Below are positions 16,969 through 24,696 of a DNA stretch of 30,732 bases, piece by piece. The stretch covers positions 1-30,732 of the forward strand of contig CAMOMX010000018.1 in NCBI GenBank assembly GCA_946620035.1, read 5' to 3'. The stretch is from CAG-791 sp003447895 (GTDB lineage Bacteria > Bacillota > Clostridia > Lachnospirales > Lachnospiraceae). A model generated the notes under the pieces. The model was not told the origin of the DNA and did no database searches. It worked only from the letters and a program-made list of their open reading frames with translations. Position 1 is the stretch's first letter; the number at the start of each line of letters is the position of its first letter. The position numbers and the translations under genes are program-made.

Positions 16969-17688
16969 TTATTGGTTCTTATTGACGATGCGGGTCTCAT
17001 ATTTGCCGGTAGCAATGTCGATGAAGCGGACAAAGAGAGAGACTTTGTTGTCCTCATTGAGGGCAGCCCAGACTCTGTCTGTGAACACATCGATATCGCC
17101 GGTAAATGTCTCATCGAGAAGAAGCGCCCTGGGCTCTCCCTCGAAACTGGGAAGCGGGTTTCCGTCGCCCATATACGTAGAGATAAAGCGTCCCTCGCCT
17201 GCCTTCGGATTCTCATAGGCGAAGGTATAGCGCAGGCAGGAAGAAGGATCTCCCTGATCACTCTTTAAGATGGACATCGCATAGCTGTACTTGCCCTTCT
17301 CTACATGCATAACGCCGGAAATCCTGGGTGTGTAGTTGGGGGCGTCGGGCTCAAATTCTCTGCTGCGAAGAGCCTGTTCAAACGTATACTGCTTATCAAG
17401 GCCCTCATAGATCGTGTCCGTCTGGTCGCCGTTTGTGACGATGGTCTTGTTTCCGTAGACTCTTACGGGTGCGTAAATGATCAGGCTGGGATCTTCCATC
17501 TTGGAAGGATCATAAGCTTCCGTGCGGATTCCTTCGCCCTCTGTGACGAATACACGGTTGCGGCTGTTGGCGCTTCTTCCCATAATGAAGTAAGCGGTCA
17601 CTGCCTTCGCGCCGTCCGCGCTCCTGCCGATCATGATGCCGCGGCCGGGATAACTGGTTTCCCTCAGAATTTTCTCAAAATCTGCCAT
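16969..17688 (-). CDS. purO: IMP cyclohydrolase, PurO type
   Basis: Closes FAICAR to IMP, the last step of purine synthesis. The 239-residue protein begins MADFEKILRETSYPGRGIMIG and contains YFIMGRSANSRNRVF and a C-terminal half rich in aromatic and charged residues, a pattern I associate with the IMP_cyclohyd (PurO) family. That family was first described in archaea and also occurs in clostridia. It is unrelated to the cyclohydrolase half of PurH. Its position directly before a stand-alone AICAR formyltransferase is strong context: the two genes together replace bifunctional PurH. GAGG lies 7-8 nt before the ATG. The upstream gap contains an AT-rich region with a GCCGAATATACGGC near-palindrome. 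Confidence 0.88.
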   Translation of the reverse strand: MADFEKILRETSYPGRGIMIGRSADGAKAVTAYFIMGRSANSRNRVFVTEGEGIRTEAYDPSKMEDPSLIIYAPVRVYGNKTIVTNGDQTDTIYEGLDKQYTFEQALRSREFEPDAPNYTPRISGVMHVEKGKYSYAMSILKSDQGDPSSCLRYTFAYENPKAGEGRFISTYMGDGNPLPSFEGEPRALLLDETFTGDIDVFTDRVWAALNEDNKVSLFVRFIDIATGKYETRIVNKNQ

Positions 17689-17922
17689 TCTTCTTCCTCT
17701 CTTCGCTTTCCGACTGCGAAATGTGCTCCAAGCTCACTGCTGCCAAAATAGTGCTGTTCCTGCATAATAGCCGTATATTCGGCTTTTACACCCCACAAAA
17801 TGCACATGTATCATAATGCATGTTTTCTAAAATCGCAACGGCAAACCGGCAATTCATTGCGAAAAAATAGTCCAAACCGTCTTTTTGTCTGTTTTTTGAC
17901 CCGGTCGCTATGTCGAAAGCAC

Positions 17923-17958
17923 AGGGCGGGTCCGCTCCCCCCGCGGATACGCCGCCCT
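17923..17958 (-). terminator. Structured 3' hairpin after sstT
   Basis: AGGGCGG and CCGCCCT pair as an outer 7-bp stem, and TCCGC and GCGGA as an inner 5-bp stem, with only short internal bulges. It begins 7 nt after the sstT stop codon. No T run follows on the minus strand, so it may stabilise the 3' end rather than terminate by itself. The rest of 17689-17922 holds no gene that I can support. Confidence 0.45.
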
Positions 17959-17964
17959 TTCCGG

Positions 17965-19236
17965 TCAGATATCGAGCTGTCTCTTTCCGCCGAGGAAGGT
18001 GGGAAGATCGTCCGCTCTGCCTTCCCTGATCCATGTGGAATACTCCGCCGTCGCCGCGAACATGACATCGCCCGAAGAATTGAGCATCGTCTCGACACTG
18101 TCCTGAATGACGCCAATGATGAAGCCGACACCGACGACTTGCATGGCGACCTCATTGGAGATGCCAAAGAGCGAGCAGGCCATGGGGATCAGAAGAAGAG
18201 ATCCGCCCGCGACACCGGAAGCTCCGCAGGCTGCCAGCGTGGAAAGAACGCTGAGTACCAGCGCGGAGGGAAGATCCACCTGGATTCCCAATGTGTGCGC
18301 GGCGGCCAGCGTCATCACCGTGATCGTGATCGCGGCGCCGTCCATGTTGATCGTTGCCCCGAGCGGGATCGACACCGAATACATATCCTGGTCCAGTCCC
18401 AGCTTCTCGCACAGCTCCATGTTCACGGGGATATTCGCAGCGCTGCTTCTTGTGAAGAATGCTGTGATCCCGCTCTCACGCAGGCATCTGAATACGAGCG
18501 GATAAGGGTTTCTGCGAAGGAACAAAAAGGCGATGAAGGGGTCGATCACAAGCGCCACGAACATCATGCAGCCGACGAGAACGACCAGGAGCTTACCGTA
18601 ATCCTTAAAGGCCCCCAGTCCGTACTCACTTACTGTGGTGTAGACCAGGCCGCAGATTCCGAAGGGTGCCAGATTGATGATCCAGCGCACAGCGGCGGAA
18701 ACGGCTTCCGAAGTATCCGACAGGAAGGTGCGTGTGCTCTCAGCCGCAAACTTCTTGAAGGCAAGTCCCAGTACCGCGGCCCAGAACAGGATTCCGATGT
18801 AGTTGCCGTTTACAAGAGCCGACACCGGATTCTCCACCATCTTCATAAGAAGGTTTCTAAGGACTTCCCCGATGTTCTGCGGAACCGAGTCGGACTGAAC
18901 CGCTTCTCCCAGTTTCATGGTGACCGGGAACAGGAAGCTTGCGATCACGGCTGCGGCCGCCGCAAGAAATGTACTGAACATATAGAAGAACAGTACAAGG
19001 CCGAATTTGCGGTCCAGCTTGCTCTGCCCCTTACTGAGCGCACTGATGATCAGCACAAACACAAGGACAGGCGCTACGGCTCGGAGCGCTCCGACGAACA
19101 GATTTCCCAAGATTCCGATCCAGGTCCAGCTCTTAAGCGTAAGTCCGAGGACCGCGCCGACCACAAGACCGATCACGATCCTCACGATCAGGCTGGATTC
19201 CGAATATTTTTTCACAATCCCTTTCAATGCATCCAT
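17965..19236 (-). CDS. sstT: Serine/threonine:sodium symporter
   Basis: A DAACS-family (SLC1-like) transporter of 423 residues with about eight membrane helices and two re-entrant loops. ITAFFTRSSAANIPVNME is the serine-rich HP1 motif, GATINMDGAAI is the TM7 sodium/substrate motif, and CGASGVAGGSLLLIPMA is the HP2 motif. These together match SstT, which takes up Ser and Thr with Na+. GAGGGG lies 9 nt upstream of the ATG. It is a single-gene unit with its own TATAAT promoter upstream and a hairpin after it. Confidence 0.92.
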   Translation of the reverse strand: MDALKGIVKKYSESSLIVRIVIGLVVGAVLGLTLKSWTWIGILGNLFVGALRAVAPVLVFVLIISALSKGQSKLDRKFGLVLFFYMFSTFLAAAAAVIASFLFPVTMKLGEAVQSDSVPQNIGEVLRNLLMKMVENPVSALVNGNYIGILFWAAVLGLAFKKFAAESTRTFLSDTSEAVSAAVRWIINLAPFGICGLVYTTVSEYGLGAFKDYGKLLVVLVGCMMFVALVIDPFIAFLFLRRNPYPLVFRCLRESGITAFFTRSSAANIPVNMELCEKLGLDQDMYSVSIPLGATINMDGAAITITVMTLAAAHTLGIQVDLPSALVLSVLSTLAACGASGVAGGSLLLIPMACSLFGISNEVAMQVVGVGFIIGVIQDSVETMLNSSGDVMFAATAEYSTWIREGRADDLPTFLGGKRQLDI

Positions 19237-19286
19237 GTTTCTTTTCCCCTCTCTTTTTTTCTGTCTGAATGAAATAGGTATTTTCC

Positions 19287-19292
19287 ATTATA
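19287..19292 (-). promoter_or_regulatory. -10 element of the sstT promoter
   Basis: A perfect TATAAT lies on the minus strand about 51 nt before the sstT ATG, giving a leader of about 44 nt. The -35 region (GTGCAA at 17-nt spacing) is weak. Confidence 0.45.
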
Positions 19293-19340
19293 ACATTCTG
19301 TCTGCCCTTTTGCACCGATTGCCTTCTCTCTTTTACGCCC

Positions 19341-19382
19341 AAAAAGAGCGCCCCGGCTCTTTATTCGAAGCCGAAGCGCTCT
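19341..19382 (-). terminator. Terminator of the double-glycine SH3 peptide gene
   Basis: AGAGCGCTTCGGCT pairs with AGCCGGGGCGCTCT in a 14-bp stem with two G-U pairs, then TTTTTGG on the minus strand. It lies about 24 nt past the peptide gene's stop codon and separates it from sstT. Confidence 0.82.
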
Positions 19383-19405
19383 GTGTTTCTCTGCGCGGAT
19401 CCCGA

Positions 19406-19705
19406 TCAGACCTTCGCGGTATATTTCTTGTAGATGAACGCGTAGCAGGTGCCGCCGCGGGGATCATTGATCAGAAGTCTGTACCACTCGCCGTCGCTTG
19501 TGATTCCGTCGACTTTGAGCTTGTGGCCTCTCTCATAGATCTTCGCGATCGGGCCGTTGGGCGTGTATCTGCAGCTGAGGGTGGAAGAAGTAACCTTTAC
19601 CCAGATCGGTGTGATCGGCTTTACATTAATCTGTGCCTTTCCAATGCCGCCGGTCACTTCGTCAAGCTCTTCCGCGTTCAGTTTGTTTTCCATCATATCG
19701 CTCAT
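19406..19705 (-). CDS. Double-glycine leader peptide fused to an SH3-like domain
   Basis: A small protein of 99 residues. The first 20 residues, MSDMMENKLNAEELDEVTGG, look like a bacteriocin/RiPP-type leader: charged, no hydrophobic core, with LxxEELDxVxGG ending in Gly-Gly, the cleavage site of C39-peptidase ABC transporters. The following 79 residues resemble a bacterial SH3 domain (VKVTSSTLSCRYTPNG, KIYERGHKLKVDG, GEWYRLLI, CYAFIYKKY) with two Cys that could form a disulphide. It may be exported after GG cleavage and bind the cell wall or another target. GGGAGG lies 6 nt before the ATG, with its own terminator. No C39 transporter or modifying enzyme is in the window. It follows the amidase fusion gene on the same strand. 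Confidence 0.82.
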   Translation of the reverse strand: MSDMMENKLNAEELDEVTGGIGKAQINVKPITPIWVKVTSSTLSCRYTPNGPIAKIYERGHKLKVDGITSDGEWYRLLINDPRGGTCYAFIYKKYTAKV

Positions 19706-19820
19706 TTTTTACCTCCCATAAATTCAGGTTTGTTTCGTATTTTTACGTTTTTTTGTTACCTGATATTGTATACGCAGCTTCCGCTCAGTTTCCACACAAA
19801 TTGTTTACTTCTTCGAGACC

Positions 19821-19870
19821 GTTCATTCGGGATCGCTCATTCGAAATCGCTCATTCGATGCCGTTCATCG
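19821..19870. repeat. 14-bp tandem repeats across the end of the amidase fusion gene
   Basis: Three 14-nt units (19821-19834, 19835-19848, 19849-19862) and a partial fourth share the core TTCATTCG or CTCATTCG. The series starts downstream of the amidase/serine hydrolase stop codon and runs into its last codons. On the minus strand each unit contains GAATGA, so the in-frame stop sits inside a unit. This looks like slippage growth of the 3' end. Confidence 0.75.
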
Positions 19871-21683
19871 TATTGTACACCATCCGGGAGAGCGCGATGA
19901 TCTCCGGGATCCGATACCCGCTGTTCGCGCTCATAATGCACAGAATGTAGGTGCCGGAAGGGGACCACACGATCGCCGCATCGTTATCCACATTGTCCAG
20001 CTCCCCGGTTTTATTAGCCGTCTCGATCTCCTCCGGAACACCGGCGGGGATCTTTCCGGTTCTCGCCTGGTTTTTCAGGGCCGTCAGGATCCTCTCCGAA
20101 GCCCTCTTACTGACATATTGGCCCCGCAGCACTTCTTCGAGCATCTTTCCGCAGTCAGCGGCGGAAGTATAGTTCTCCGTGCCGTTCCACTCCAGCATGC
20201 GGCGGTTCAGCTTTGTCGCGGGATATCCGTTCTTTGCCGCAAATTCATTGACCGACTCCATACCGACCGCATTGATCAGGCTGTTCGCCGCGCCGTTATC
20301 GCTCACATTGATCATGCTGTCCGGAAGACTTCCGTAGCTCTCTTCGCTCAGGATTCCCTCTTCCGTCTCTGTAAAGAATTCCCCTGCGACAAAGAGCTTG
20401 ATCAGGCTGGCCGCGACCATCTGCTCCCGGTCCCGGATCCCGATCGTCCTGCCCGAATCCAGATGCTTGAAATATAAAGACCAGGAACCGCCAAGACTTC
20501 CCATCTCCGCTTCCAGCTTCTCCTCGAGCTCATCCATCCTGGCATTTACCTCGGCAAACCGCTCTTTGTTATATTTTTCCCTGACCCATCCTGCGGTCCC
20601 GGATACGGCCGCCCGAAGTTCCTTGACAGAGCCGCCCAGCCGGCGGGCCGTCGTAAAGGTGGATGTGGAGAGAACTCCGTTATAAGAGCTTTGCTCCGTT
20701 TCGCCGGGAGCCTGTTCTTCCGGTTCCTCCACGGCTGCCGCCTCACCGGTTGTCGCCGCTTCCGCGGCTTCCTCGGAGGTTGCTGCCGCCTCAGCTGCTT
20801 CTTCGGAGGTTACCGCTTCCGCTGCCGCTTCGGTGGTCGTACCCGCTTCAGCCGCCTCTTCGGTGGTCGCCGCTTCCGCGGCTTCTTCGGAGTTTTCCGC
20901 CTCCTCCCGGCGCGCGGGTTCCTTATCTTCCAGATAGGACTCTATCCCCTTGACGATCCCGTTCACCATTTTGACCTGAAAATCATCATCCTGCATCAGC
21001 TCATCTTCCTGAGGATTCGTCATAAAGCCCATTTCCAGGATCGTGACCGGGACGTTGCACCAGTTGATCCCGCTCATGGAGTTCGTTTCCTGGATTCCTC
21101 TGTTGGCAAGCCCCGTCTCCTCCACATAAGCCTCCAGGATCTCCTCTGAGAGCTCCCTGGACTTACTGTAAAGGTCCCCGTTGTAGGGATTGGATGCTGT
21201 CTGGCACATCGTGATGACACCCGTCACAGAGGAGCTCTCGGATCCGTTGGCATGGAGCCTTATAAACAGATCGGCGTTTGCCTCATTGGCCATCTGCGCC
21301 CTCTCGGCATTGGAAATATTGACATCGTTGGTCTCGCGGATCATCAGGACTTCATATCCTTTTTCGAGAAGGGCGTCCCGGAGCTGAAGGCCTATATCCA
21401 GTGTGAGTTCGAACTCCCTGACACCGGTCGAAACGCCCGTTGTTCCCCCGGCCACCTTGTTCTTGGTCTCGCCGGCTCCCGGTCCGATCGGCTCCTGTTC
21501 GAAGTTTCCCTGCCCCTGATGGCCCGGGTCGATCGCGACCAGAAAGCGGGAAGCTTCTTCCTTCCTGCTCTCCTCTTCTATTTGGGCATTCGCTTCCTGT
21601 ATGATGCCCGTGCAGTCTGCACTGCCCAGCACAGCGGCCGCACTCATCATTGCGGCCAAAAGCGCAGCGATTGGTCCGTTCAT
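19851..21683 (-). CDS. N-acetylmuramoyl-L-alanine amidase fused to a class A beta-lactamase-like domain
   Basis: A predicted envelope protein of 610 residues. The N-terminus is hydrophobic (about 5-20) but lacks a clear basic region or lipobox. The amidase_3 domain (about 46-252) shows IDPGHQG (His55), VREFELTLD (Glu90), LHANG (His144) and ILEMGFMTNPQED (catalytic Glu217). A low-complexity linker (about 258-330) has EEAAEAATT-type repeats. The C-terminal domain (about 395-608) has SLIK (Ser426/Lys429), SDN (461-463) and KTG (558-560), the three class A motifs. By family knowledge the first domain cuts the MurNAc-L-Ala bond. The second could be a beta-lactamase or a DD-peptidase-like serine hydrolase. 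AGGG lies 10 nt upstream of the ATG. Confidence 0.88.
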   Translation of the reverse strand: MNGPIAALLAAMMSAAAVLGSADCTGIIQEANAQIEEESRKEEASRFLVAIDPGHQGQGNFEQEPIGPGAGETKNKVAGGTTGVSTGVREFELTLDIGLQLRDALLEKGYEVLMIRETNDVNISNAERAQMANEANADLFIRLHANGSESSSVTGVITMCQTASNPYNGDLYSKSRELSEEILEAYVEETGLANRGIQETNSMSGINWCNVPVTILEMGFMTNPQEDELMQDDDFQVKMVNGIVKGIESYLEDKEPARREEAENSEEAAEAATTEEAAEAGTTTEAAAEAVTSEEAAEAAATSEEAAEAATTGEAAAVEEPEEQAPGETEQSSYNGVLSTSTFTTARRLGGSVKELRAAVSGTAGWVREKYNKERFAEVNARMDELEEKLEAEMGSLGGSWSLYFKHLDSGRTIGIRDREQMVAASLIKLFVAGEFFTETEEGILSEESYGSLPDSMINVSDNGAANSLINAVGMESVNEFAAKNGYPATKLNRRMLEWNGTENYTSAADCGKMLEEVLRGQYVSKRASERILTALKNQARTGKIPAGVPEEIETANKTGELDNVDNDAAIVWSPSGTYILCIMSANSGYRIPEIIALSRMVYNTMNGIE

Positions 21684-21729
21684 TTGCTTTTTCCCTTGCT
21701 TTCCGACTGTGTTATGAGTTTTAGGTGAT

Positions 21730-21760
21730 AAAAAAAGGAAAACGCATAAAGCGTTTTCCT
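21730..21760 (-). terminator. Terminator of the tRNA-Met transcript
   Basis: AGGAAAACGC and GCGTTTTCCT form a perfect 10-bp stem around TTTAT, followed by a run of about seven T on the minus strand. It lies 12 nt past the tRNA 3' end and also separates the tRNA from the amidase fusion gene. Confidence 0.9.
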
Positions 21761-21771
21761 TCTCTCTTTCG

Positions 21772-21845
21772 TAGCGAGAGGGGGACTTGAACCCTCGACA
21801 CCGCGGGTATGAACCGCGTGCTCTAGCCAGCTGAGCTATCTCGCC
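21772..21845 (-). tRNA. tRNA-Met (anticodon CAT)
   Basis: A 74-nt cloverleaf. The acceptor arm GGCGAGA pairs with TCTCGCT (one G-U) with discriminator A. The D-arm is AGCTCAGCTGGCTAGAGC, the anticodon arm CGCGG-TTCATAC-CCGCG with CAT at 21809-21811, and the T-arm contains GTTCAAGTC. The G1-U72 wobble at the acceptor end and the D-arm fit an elongator methionine tRNA rather than the initiator. A lysidine-modified Ile(CAU) cannot be excluded from the sequence alone. CCA is not encoded. It has its own promoter and terminator. Confidence 0.93.
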
Positions 21846-21880
21846 ATATTTGTTCGCTGTCTGTATCAGTCAGCTTTTAT

Positions 21881-21909
21881 AGTATACAAAAGAGAGCAAT
21901 ATTTGTCAA
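21881..21909 (-). promoter_or_regulatory. Promoter of tRNA-Met
   Basis: TTGACA (21904-21909), a 17-nt spacer and TATACT (21881-21886) lie on the minus strand, with a perfect -35 and 5 of 6 in the -10. Transcription should begin near 21874, about 30 nt before the tRNA. Confidence 0.85.
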
Positions 21910-21998
21910 CCGGTATTTTAGTAAATTTCTGAAACGGATTTTATGCGCCGGATCCGGCCATTTTAAATCCGGACATTTATGATCCGATCATTTCTTTT

Positions 21999-23114
21999 CT
22001 ATCGTCTTCTCGGCTGCTTTCGCTTTTCCAATCCGTCCAGATATCGGTCAAACTGAAGCTTTATGAGCGCCGCCGTGGGAACGGCGATCAGCATACCCGC
22101 GATACCGCCTACCGCGCCGCCGGCGATCAAGGCCGCGACCACAAGAAGCGGATGGACATTGATATTGTCAGAAAGAAGTTTGGGATTAATGACATTGCCG
22201 TCAATAAACATGATGACCGCAATGATCACTAAACCGAGGACCATCTTGCCGTACTGTTCGGTAGGAAGGCAGGCAAGAATCGTTGCCACATAACCCACAA
22301 TAGGGCCGAAGTAAGGGATCAGATTTCCGAAACCGATGCAGGCACCGACAACCGCAGCATAGGGAACGCCTGCGATCGTGAGCGCGATCGTAGCCAGAAC
22401 TCCTACAATTGTTGCGTCTACGAGCTGGCCTCTGATGTAGCCGGAAAACGCATTGTCCGCATCTTTTACAAACAATGCGAATTTCTCCTGCTGATCGTCA
22501 CCGAAGATCAGTCGGAACGCCCTTTTCCAGTACCCGAAAATGCCATCATTTTCATCCAAAAGGAAATAGATTGCGAAGATGACGCCGAACAATAATCCCG
22601 AGAAGAAGTTCTGAACTGCCTCAGCTGACTGCGACAGGAACTTGGAGATCGATTCTGTGGACAGATTCAGGGATGCCAGTTTCTCTTCCAGCTCCTTCAT
22701 GATCTCGGCGTAATCATTTCCGAAGCTTTGCAGCATTTCCTTGATTGCGCCAAAATCCAAAGAACCCACATTTCTGTAGATCGATACTGCCAGCGTGGAA
22801 AGAACTGCCAGCGCTGCTGCGGCAATCACGGCAAAAGTCAGCAAAACCCCGAGCGGTCTCGCCCATTTGTGCTTTTTATCCCGATTAAACAGGCTTTCCA
22901 GTTTCTTTATGACAGGTTCTAAGAGGTAGCTTATGATCCCGCCAATGATGATCGGTCTTAGCACGGCCGCGAAGATCGACCACAGCTTGGCCCAGAAATC
23001 ACCTGTGCTGAAGATAATTGCCCCGACGATCGCCGTAACAAGAACCGTGATGGAAGCGTACTTACAGATTTTCAGATATTTTTGATCCAGTCTCGCCCAA
23101 AAGTCTTTTAACAT
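21999..23114 (-). CDS. AI-2E family transporter (PerM/TqsA-like)
   Basis: A membrane protein of 371 residues with about eight transmembrane segments. The order is an N-terminal helix pair (about 20-65), a further helix (about 85-112), a long soluble amphipathic segment (about 113-165), and a C-terminal helix cluster holding the family features SGYIRGQLVDATIVGVL, GNLIPYFGPIVG and DGNVINPKLLSDNINVHPLLV. Members of this family export AI-2, or act as Na+/H+ antiporters or other exporters; the substrate cannot be read from sequence. The very basic tail is RKQPRRR. AGAAAG precedes the ATG. It is flanked by tRNA-Met and the ATP-grasp gene. Confidence 0.9.
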   Translation of the reverse strand: MLKDFWARLDQKYLKICKYASITVLVTAIVGAIIFSTGDFWAKLWSIFAAVLRPIIIGGIISYLLEPVIKKLESLFNRDKKHKWARPLGVLLTFAVIAAAALAVLSTLAVSIYRNVGSLDFGAIKEMLQSFGNDYAEIMKELEEKLASLNLSTESISKFLSQSAEAVQNFFSGLLFGVIFAIYFLLDENDGIFGYWKRAFRLIFGDDQQEKFALFVKDADNAFSGYIRGQLVDATIVGVLATIALTIAGVPYAAVVGACIGFGNLIPYFGPIVGYVATILACLPTEQYGKMVLGLVIIAVIMFIDGNVINPKLLSDNINVHPLLVVAALIAGGAVGGIAGMLIAVPTAALIKLQFDRYLDGLEKRKQPRRR

Positions 23115-23205
23115 TGTTTTTCTTTCTCAGCTGTTTTGCATATAAGTATAAGGATTTTGAATTCGTTTCTCATGATATATTCACAATGTTTTGACGTCAA
23201 GTGAG

Positions 23206-24537
23206 TTAAACCTGAAATACCGGAACCGTGCGCTCATTTTCATGCGCCACGATGATGTTCTCTCCACAGGCCATGCGCATCAGAACGCCGGCGAATTTCC
23301 CGTTGTAGACATAGAGCCCGGGCATATTGATGTAAGGATGCCACTCTCCGTCTCCCCAGGAAAAATCTATATTTTCCGTCATATACTGTCTGCAGTACTC
23401 CTGGCAGAGATACCCCTTTCCGTAGAGGTCCCCCGTCAGTCTGTCCCAGTCCGCCTGCGCGTAATCCTTGCCCGCCGCATAGATTCCCTTTGAAGCATAT
23501 GCGTCCATGGGCTTGATGATCCATCTGTCCTTTGTCCTTCTCACTTCCTCAAGAGAAATGTATCCGTCAGACAATTCCAGCGTGAGGGGGATATGCTCTT
23601 CGACAAAAGATACCTCCTCCTCGGTAAGGAAAGCCTTAGTGCTTTCGTGGCGAAGGACATGGAAGATCCATTTGTTGTGGATGATCTGGGTCTGAAAGGC
23701 GCCGGCCACAAATACGTCGTCATTTCGGACCGCCTCGATGAAATCGCGGACTTCCTCATAGTGGTCCATAATATCCGCGGTCACGGCTCTTCTGTAAACG
23801 GCATCGATCCGTCTGCCTTCCTCTGTGTAAAGAGCGCCGCCTGTATACCTGAGAGTCCTGATATCACAGATCTCACATTGGATCCCGGCCTTCTCAAAGC
23901 TTCGCTTAAACTCCTCAAACTCCTTGATCGTCGCGTTTTCCAGAAAATCGGCCATTACCACGAAGGGATGTTCTCTTTTTTGGTCATAGGTGTCGTAGAG
24001 CCCAAGGAAAGTCTGTACCCATGAATCGAACAGTTCAAAGGGTCTTAGGTCAAACTTCTCTTCTGCCGCCTTATGCGCAGGGTTATAGATCAGGGCTTTT
24101 CGCATTTCCAGATCCCTGTACATTGCCGCCGTGCCGTCCGTATTGATCTCACAGAAGCGGAAATCCCCGGTGCTCTGGTCATAGAAGATGTCCAGCCGCG
24201 CGATGGCAAGATTTCCGTCATAGGAAGGCGGCAGAAGGATCAGCTCCTCCAGTTCCTTCGAAAACGGAAAGAGCTTCCGGTATTCCGGATTCTTTTTGTA
24301 CTCATGGACCACCTTGTCGAAGATCCTGACGGAGATCTCTGTGATCTTAGAAAAGTGCTCCACTGTCTCCCGGTCAAAGACCTTGGGAATCTGCAGGGTC
24401 TTTTCCATTACCCCCTTATAATTCAGGGGGGATTTTTCGAGCGCCTCCTTCATTGCGAGGGCTCCCCTGCGATTCTCTTCCATGTTTTCGCAAATATTTT
24501 TCTTGTAAAGCTCGTATACCTGATCCTGCAGTCTCAA
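23206..24537 (-). CDS. ATP-grasp enzyme, glutathionylspermidine synthase-like
   Basis: A cytoplasmic protein of 443 residues. FRFCEINTDGTAAM (about 128), IDAVYRRAVTADIM (about 241) and WIIKPMDAYASKGIYAAG (about 340) resemble the ATP/Mg-binding blocks of circularly permuted ATP-grasp ligases of the glutathionylspermidine synthase group. Such enzymes join a carboxylate to an amine through an acyl-phosphate. The substrates are unknown, and neither the amidase domain of the E. coli enzyme nor an obvious partner gene is present. The start is a TTG preceded by GAGG at 9 nt; the first ATG in frame is at codon 18. The flanking genes are an AI-2E exporter and an MBL surface protein, and neither suggests a pathway. 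Confidence 0.8.
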   Translation of the reverse strand: MRLQDQVYELYKKNICENMEENRRGALAMKEALEKSPLNYKGVMEKTLQIPKVFDRETVEHFSKITEISVRIFDKVVHEYKKNPEYRKLFPFSKELEELILLPPSYDGNLAIARLDIFYDQSTGDFRFCEINTDGTAAMYRDLEMRKALIYNPAHKAAEEKFDLRPFELFDSWVQTFLGLYDTYDQKREHPFVVMADFLENATIKEFEEFKRSFEKAGIQCEICDIRTLRYTGGALYTEEGRRIDAVYRRAVTADIMDHYEEVRDFIEAVRNDDVFVAGAFQTQIIHNKWIFHVLRHESTKAFLTEEEVSFVEEHIPLTLELSDGYISLEEVRRTKDRWIIKPMDAYASKGIYAAGKDYAQADWDRLTGDLYGKGYLCQEYCRQYMTENIDFSWGDGEWHPYINMPGLYVYNGKFAGVLMRMACGENIIVAHENERTVPVFQV

Positions 24538-24696
24538 TACTGTATTCCTCTCTTCCTCAATTGTGCATACCGGTCATAGCCCCAAATGCTTCGTATTCGG
24601 GACTATGGACGTCCAGAGGCGCTCCGCGCCTTGTCCGCCCCCGATCATTTTAGCATAAGGCTGCACAAACGAATATGCACGATTTGGGCACGCTGC

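Noticed and set aside
15779..17218. Plus-strand frame (479 codons) opposite the purine genes
   Set aside because: Antisense to two recognisable purine enzymes, with no motif of its own.
17800..19272. Plus-strand frame (490 codons) opposite sstT
   Set aside because: His/Arg/Asp-rich translation without a domain, antisense to a clear transporter.
19821..19870. Possible iteron-type or regulatory repeats
   Set aside because: They run into a coding end with no origin or replication gene nearby. Slippage is the simpler reading.
21945..21956. GCCGGATCCGGC palindrome after the AI-2E transporter
   Set aside because: Perfect but only 12 nt, with no loop or T run. It could be a chance G/C palindrome.
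24576..24605. Imperfect inverted repeat (ATAGCCCC ... GGGACTAT) between the ATP-grasp and MBL genes
   Set aside because: Two mismatches and no T run; not enough to call a terminator or regulatory element.
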